DNA from: UBA927 sp964361785
GTDB taxonomy: Bacteria > Patescibacteriota > Microgenomatia > UBA10105 > UBA927
Assembly: GCA_964361785.1 (NCBI GenBank)
Contig: CAYIBX010000006.1
Coordinates: 1 to 43,369, forward strand
DNA: 43,369 nucleotides
Direction of reading: 5' to 3'
Shown here: positions 39,316 through 43,369 of the stretch, piece after piece
Position numbering within the stretch: the stretch's first letter is position 1
Layout of the letters: every line of letters starts with the position of its first letter
Notes under the pieces: model-generated
Databases searched by the model: none
Seen by the model: only the letters and a program-made list of their open reading frames with translations
What the model was told of the DNA's origin: nothing
Program-made: the position numbers and the translations under genes

Positions 39316-41484
39316 ATGAAACGAATATTTCAATTATTACCACTCTTTATCATCGCACTGACTGTTGTCGGATTTTTTTATAAAAGTTTTTTATTCGGAT
39401 TAATACCAGCTCCTACCGATGCGCTCATCGGTTTATATCATCCTTGGCGCGATCTGTATGCAACGACGAACCCAAGGGGTATTCCGTTTAAAAATTTTCT
39501 TATTACAGATCCCGTGCGTCAGCAAATTCCATGGCGAAAAATAGCTATAGATCAGTGGAAAGCCAAAGAGATCCCAGCGTGGAATCCCTATACTTTTTTA
39601 GGTACACCACTTGCCGCCAATATTCAGGCGGGAGCGTATCAACCCATAAATATACTTTTTAGTTTTTTTAGTTTTCCTATAACTTGGACTTTTCTTGTCA
39701 TATTGCAATCGTTTTTTGGAGCACTATTTCTTTTTATATACCTTCGAAATTTGGGATTATCTGTCATGAGCGCATACTTTGGGGCAATTGTATGGGCATT
39801 TTGTGGATTTTCTATTGTATGGCTTACATGGGGGACAATTGGCTGGACAGCAGCAATTATCCCACTTCTTCTCTACAAGATAGATAAGATAAGCGTATTA
39901 CTTAATGACAAAAAAGTATCGTGGATTACCATTGGCATTTCGTCTTTATTATTAGGTGCAAGTGGCGCAGTGATAATAGTTTCTGGACACGTACAGATCG
40001 CGTTGTATGGATTACTCGTGTCTTTTGTGTATGGTGTGTATCGTTTTTGGAGTATACAAAATAAAGCACGAGCACTGTCGGTTATTACCATTTCTGTGGG
40101 CGTTTTGTTTCTCTGTTCATACATCGTGTGGAAACCATTTATGCAATATTATGTTTTGACAGCACGATCAACACCTATAAATCTTTCGAATGTTGCTGGG
40201 TGGTTATTGCCACCCACTCACCTATTACAATTTATAGCTCCTGATTTTTTTGGTAATCCGTCTACACTTAATTATTGGGGAGTGTGGAATTATGGTGAGT
40301 TAGTAGGCTATATCGGTATCATTCCGCTTGTTTTTGCAGGATCCGCGTTGTTTTTTGGGGGAGTTACGACATTTTGGAGTGTCGTGCTGGTTGTTTCTCT
40401 AGGGGTTATGATTGAGAGTCCGTTGACACACATGCTTTATGGTATGCGTATACCAATTTTTTCATCATTACAGCCCACAAGACTTATGGTGATCGTTGAT
40501 TTATCTCTTGCCATATTGTCTGCCGTAGGTTTGGAAACGTTGCTGACCAAAAAGTTCACCCGCTTAAATATATCGTATGCTGTTATTTTCATAGTATTTT
40601 TGATTGTCTTTTTCTTCGTACTGTATAGGGGAAGAATCGTAACTGATTTGTTACTGATGAGTAATTTTGATATTGCAAAGCGCAATTTGATTATTCCGAT
40701 GATACTACTCATAAGTTTTGGAGGAGTACTCTGGGTCAGCAAGGTCGTCAAGAAGGTTACAGTGCGCGTAATGGTTGGAATTATTATTTGTATATCCATC
40801 TTAGATCTTTTTCGATTTGGTTGGAAATTCACACCCTTTACACCCCTTGAATATTTTTTTCCTCAAACCAAGATACTTTCATTTTTACAAAGTCAGAAAA
40901 AACCGTTTCGTGTAATGAGCATGGATGATCGTATTCTGCCGCCAAATACGGGTGGGTACTATGGAATAGAGACTATAGAAGGGTATGATCCTCTATATCC
41001 TACTGATTATGTCTCCTTTTTATACGGTTCGAACGCAGTAAAGAGCGGAATGGTACAGAGGATATTTACCTTGCATGATTTGAACAACCCTGCATTACGT
41101 TATTTTAACGTACGCTATGTATTGACGTTTGATGAAATACATAATCCTGACTATATAGAAGTATTTGAAGAAGGAGAAACGAAAGTTTATCTTTATAGTA
41201 AAAGCTTGCCTCGCGTTTACCTTTCAACACCTGAAGACGTAAAAAACATGATCGCAATGACAAATGAATTTGCGTCGATTGAGCGTTATAGGGATAATGC
41301 TATGTCTATAAAGACGTCTACCAATGTTTCACGAATACTCGTCATTCTTAATAGATACGATACTGGATGGCGTGCATCAATTGATGGCGGAGACACGAAT
41401 ATTTTTAGGGTAAACGAATTGTTTCAGGGAGTAGTTGTTCCTGAGGGCATTCATACGGTCAAATTATGGTACAAGGCGTTGTAA
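39316..41484 (+). CDS. YfhO-family GT-C membrane protein, lacking the final helix
   Basis: A 722-residue paralogue of the protein at 35963: P-W-R-D-L near 43-47, Q-Q-I-P-W-R near 69-74, I-P-A-W-N-P-Y-T-F-L-G-T near 87-98, S-G-H-V-Q near 224-228, P-D-F-F-G-N-P near 308-314, and the outer module T-G-W-R-A-S-I-D-G-G near 684-693. It ends at W-Y-K-A-L, right after this module, where the paralogue goes on for about 40 residues with the last membrane helix. The end is therefore truncated or the C-terminus is outside. It is otherwise intact. Function as for the paralogue: transfer of a sugar on the outer face, unproven. Confidence 0.85.
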   Translation: MKRIFQLLPLFIIALTVVGFFYKSFLFGLIPAPTDALIGLYHPWRDLYATTNPRGIPFKNFLITDPVRQQIPWRKIAIDQWKAKEIPAWNPYTFLGTPLAANIQAGAYQPINILFSFFSFPITWTFLVILQSFFGALFLFIYLRNLGLSVMSAYFGAIVWAFCGFSIVWLTWGTIGWTAAIIPLLLYKIDKISVLLNDKKVSWITIGISSLLLGASGAVIIVSGHVQIALYGLLVSFVYGVYRFWSIQNKARALSVITISVGVLFLCSYIVWKPFMQYYVLTARSTPINLSNVAGWLLPPTHLLQFIAPDFFGNPSTLNYWGVWNYGELVGYIGIIPLVFAGSALFFGGVTTFWSVVLVVSLGVMIESPLTHMLYGMRIPIFSSLQPTRLMVIVDLSLAILSAVGLETLLTKKFTRLNISYAVIFIVFLIVFFFVLYRGRIVTDLLLMSNFDIAKRNLIIPMILLISFGGVLWVSKVVKKVTVRVMVGIIICISILDLFRFGWKFTPFTPLEYFFPQTKILSFLQSQKKPFRVMSMDDRILPPNTGGYYGIETIEGYDPLYPTDYVSFLYGSNAVKSGMVQRIFTLHDLNNPALRYFNVRYVLTFDEIHNPDYIEVFEEGETKVYLYSKSLPRVYLSTPEDVKNMIAMTNEFASIERYRDNAMSIKTSTNVSRILVILNRYDTGWRASIDGGDTNIFRVNELFQGVVVPEGIHTVKLWYKAL

Positions 41485-41512
41485 GAATGTAACGATCGTG
41501 TTATTGTACAGT

Positions 41513-42436
41513 GTGAATACAATAGGTAAATTAACCGTAAGCATTGTGGTACCAAATTGGAATGGGGAGGCTTTGCTTGCCAAAAATCTTCCTGCAGTTA
41601 TTGCTGCAGCAAAAGACGCCGAGATTATTGTGGCAGATGATGCATCCACTGATGGGTCTATTACAATACTCAAGCAAAAATTCCCACAGGTAAAAATTGT
41701 AGCAAATGCCGCTCAACATGGTTTTTCGAGAAACGTCAACAGTGGAGTAGCGATGGCAACTGGCGAAATTATAGTGTTACTGAATACCGACGTGCAGCCT
41801 ACAGTGCATTTTTTGGATCCTCTCCTTGCCCATTTTGCTGATTCCACTGTTTTTGCAGTGGGATGTCTTGAAAAAAGTCATGAGCATAAGGGAATTGTCG
41901 AGCGAGGACGAGGACTTGCTCGTTGGGAGAGAGGATATTTTATCCATAGTAAGGGTGTAGTAAAAGATGGACCTACTGCGTGGGTATCTGGAGGGAGTGG
42001 GGCATTTAGAAAATCAATGTGGGATACTATCGGTGGAATGGACACAGTATATAACCCATTTTACTGGGAGGATATTGATCTTTCCTATACAGCAAGAAAA
42101 GCAGGATTTCGCATACTCTTTGAGCCTAAAAGTATTGTAGAGCACTTTCATGATGAGGGAAAAATAAAAATGAACTTTTCACCAGATGATGTGAAACGGA
42201 TTGCCTATCGTAATCAATATTTCTTTATATGGAAAAATCTTTCAGATTTTCGTATACTATTTTTACATATTGTTTGGACTCCTGTTCGATTACTGCAAGC
42301 ATTGTTTTACGGAGATTTTGTGATGATTGTGGGATTTATCAGTGCCGTCGTTTGTTTGCCACGTATAGTCTTATCGAGACGAAAAGCAAAACGACTGTGG
42401 AAGAAAAAAGATGGTGAGCTTTCTATACTCGTATGA
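41513..42436 (+). CDS. GT2 glycosyltransferase with C-terminal membrane segment
   Basis: A GT2 enzyme of about 307 residues: V-S-I-V-V-P-N-W-N-G near 8-17, V-A-D-D-A-S-T-D-G near 38-46, L-N-T-D-V near 85-89, V-S-G-G-S-G-A near 161-167, E-D-I-D-L near 186-190, and the conserved His in V-E-H-F-H-D. A helix near 260-285 suggests membrane attachment. The start is uncertain: GTG 41513 gives the shortest natural N-terminus, while GTG 41498 or TTG 41435 (which would overlap the YfhO gene by 50 nt, behind a GGGAG) are possible. The D-x-D is N-T-D-V, as in rhamnosyl- and related transferases. Its stop overlaps the methyltransferase gene by 4 nt. Confidence 0.8.
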   Translation: MNTIGKLTVSIVVPNWNGEALLAKNLPAVIAAAKDAEIIVADDASTDGSITILKQKFPQVKIVANAAQHGFSRNVNSGVAMATGEIIVLLNTDVQPTVHFLDPLLAHFADSTVFAVGCLEKSHEHKGIVERGRGLARWERGYFIHSKGVVKDGPTAWVSGGSGAFRKSMWDTIGGMDTVYNPFYWEDIDLSYTARKAGFRILFEPKSIVEHFHDEGKIKMNFSPDDVKRIAYRNQYFFIWKNLSDFRILFLHIVWTPVRLLQALFYGDFVMIVGFISAVVCLPRIVLSRRKAKRLWKKKDGELSILV

Positions 42437-43302
42437 AGTGTTATTTGTGTGGCTCACCGACAGTCAAATATCTTCATAAAAACGGGTATGACCTCTTTGA
42501 GTGCGTGGGTTGCGGTTTGATACGAACAGACTTGAGAGAACCATATGAGTCGTTTGTAGAGAAACACTACTCTCGTGGTTATTTTATGGGAGACGCGTCA
42601 AAAAGCGCGTATGCTGATTATGGGAGAGACAAAACGTATATCACAAAAAATCTTGAAAAATTTTTACGATTTATTAAGCCGCAAAAATCAAAAGGCACAT
42701 TTCTTGATGTTGGATGTGCGTATGGGTATGCGGTAGAGCTTGCGGTGCGTTACGGATATCAGGCTTCCGGATTTGACGCGTCAGAACATGCCGTTTTAGA
42801 GGCAAAAAAGCTTGTTGGAGACAAACGAATTAAACAAGGATTGATTACTGAGGTTTCATACAAGGCGAAATCATTTGATGTGATTAGTTTGTTTGATGTA
42901 TTTGAACATTTATCCGATCCTATTGGCGATATCGTAAAACTTACGAATTATCTTTCAGACGATGGCGTGATGATTATCGCCACAGGAGACGCAAAAAGTT
43001 TTGCCGCAAAGATATTTGGGCGTCGATGGACGTTTTTTATCCCTCCTCAGCACTTATTCTTTTTTAATCGCGAGAATATGACTACTACTCTTCACAAAGC
43101 GGGTTTAAAGCCCATGAAATGGTATAGGATCGGCAAATGGTTGAGCTTGGGATATATGTTGCACCTTGGCAGAACTACTGGGGAGAGTAAATTGGCAGCA
43201 CTCCTTTATACGTTGATTGGCAATACTTTTCTTGCCCGACTGCCTGTGTATATTCCTATGATGGATAATATGGTCGTTATTGCCCAAAAAAGACGCGGGT
43301 AA
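42433..43302 (+). CDS. Class I SAM-dependent methyltransferase with N-terminal zinc ribbon
   Basis: A 289-residue protein. The start M-K-C-Y-L-C-G (Cys3, Cys6) and F-E-C-V-G-C-G (about 22-28) form a CxxC-CxxC zinc ribbon. A Rossmann methyltransferase follows: L-D-V-G-C-A-Y-G near 95-102 (SAM-binding motif I), F-D-A-S near 115-118, and I-S-L-F-D-V-F-E-H-L near 153-162. This layout is common for glycan-locus methyltransferases that cap sugar residues or act on nucleotide sugars. It is the last gene of the run, overlapping the GT2 gene by 4 nt, so it probably modifies the glycan made by this locus. Confidence 0.85.
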   Translation: MKCYLCGSPTVKYLHKNGYDLFECVGCGLIRTDLREPYESFVEKHYSRGYFMGDASKSAYADYGRDKTYITKNLEKFLRFIKPQKSKGTFLDVGCAYGYAVELAVRYGYQASGFDASEHAVLEAKKLVGDKRIKQGLITEVSYKAKSFDVISLFDVFEHLSDPIGDIVKLTNYLSDDGVMIIATGDAKSFAAKIFGRRWTFFIPPQHLFFFNRENMTTTLHKAGLKPMKWYRIGKWLSLGYMLHLGRTTGESKLAALLYTLIGNTFLARLPVYIPMMDNMVVIAQKRRG

Positions 43303-43369
43303 TCGCGAAATATAATTAGACGTGTTGCGATATAGCTTCATTCAGTAGCCGTGACGAGAGGTTTTTGGA
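43303..43369. other. Short region at the window end, no gene seen
   Basis: This stretch has a TATAAT (43311-43316) that could be a -10 box, but the start-like codons behind it soon reach a stop. It may hold the promoter or start of the next gene beyond the window. Confidence 0.3.

Noticed and set aside
43311..43330. A new leaderless gene starting near 43322
   Set aside because: The frame behind the possible TATAAT stops after nine codons; no supported start lies before the window end.
1..43369. Recoding of UGA as Gly (as in Gracilibacteria/SR1)
   Set aside because: Many well-defined genes end in TGA, several in ATGA overlaps, and RF2 is present.
1..43369. CRISPR arrays, tRNA or rRNA genes, IS elements, prophage
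   Set aside because: No regularly spaced repeats, cloverleaf-like sequences, transposase or phage motifs were recognised on either strand by eye.

Overview
The window looks like a chromosomal piece of an uncultured bacterium of the Candidate Phyla Radiation (Patescibacteria, probably Microgenomates- or Parcubacteria-like). This is inferred from the AT-rich sequence, the very tight gene packing with many 4-nt ATGA overlaps, a half-length TsaB, a membrane-anchored CAP-domain protein, several small exported proteins with VLGV-type motifs, and many apparently leaderless operon starts. UGA is an ordinary stop and a release factor 2 gene is present, so this is not a UGA-recoding Gracilibacteria/SR1 lineage. 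No tRNA, rRNA, CRISPR array, integrase or transposase was seen.

Layout. 1-1.85 kb: a truncated ATP-grasp-like ORF ending in a terminator hairpin, divergent from a diverged PLP-dependent (Cys/Met-metabolism fold) protein. 1.84-4.8 kb (minus): a MacAB-type efflux/export operon (adaptor, ATPase, permease). 4.9-6.1 kb: a membrane-anchored DsbA-like protein whose two halves are in swapped order, and a small cysteine-containing protein. 6.2-8.3 kb (minus): ruvC-ruvA-ruvB. 8.3-13.8 kb (plus): a small exported protein, prfB, an anchored small protein, ftsE-ftsX, and a coiled-coil M23 hydrolase whose catalytic domain is also circularly permuted, followed by a stalked surface protein. 13.8-16.8 kb: VanZ-like protein, the t6A genes tsaE, tsaC (Sua5/YrdC) and a short tsaB, a CAP-domain protein and a small membrane protein.

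16.8-43.3 kb is one long surface-glycan locus, all on the plus strand: nucleotide-sugar genes (rmlA, rmlB, rmlD-like, ugd, a GDP-mannose dehydratase/reductase-like SDR), seven GT2 glycosyltransferases (three of the polyprenyl-phosphate-sugar synthase type, one fused to a GtrA domain), one GT4, seven large GT-C-like multispanning proteins (GT39, GT87-like, two PTPS-related, two YfhO), one Wzx-like flippase and a zinc-ribbon methyltransferase. The gene mix suggests sugars are activated in the cytoplasm, loaded on polyprenyl phosphate, and transferred outside the membrane by GT-C enzymes. No polymerase (Wzy) or O-antigen ligase is recognisable, and rmlC is absent from the window.

Most notable: (i) two envelope enzymes, a DsbA-like thiol oxidoreductase and an FtsEX-linked M23 peptidase, each carry the C-terminal half of the fold before the N-terminal half with catalytic residues intact, which is what circular permutation predicts; (ii) about a dozen -10 boxes sit 6-11 nt before a start codon, implying leaderless mRNAs, while internal operon genes use Shine-Dalgarno sites; (iii) a G9 tract inside a GT39 gene could act as a phase-variation switch; (iv) four large GT-C-like proteins end in a shared GW-containing module.
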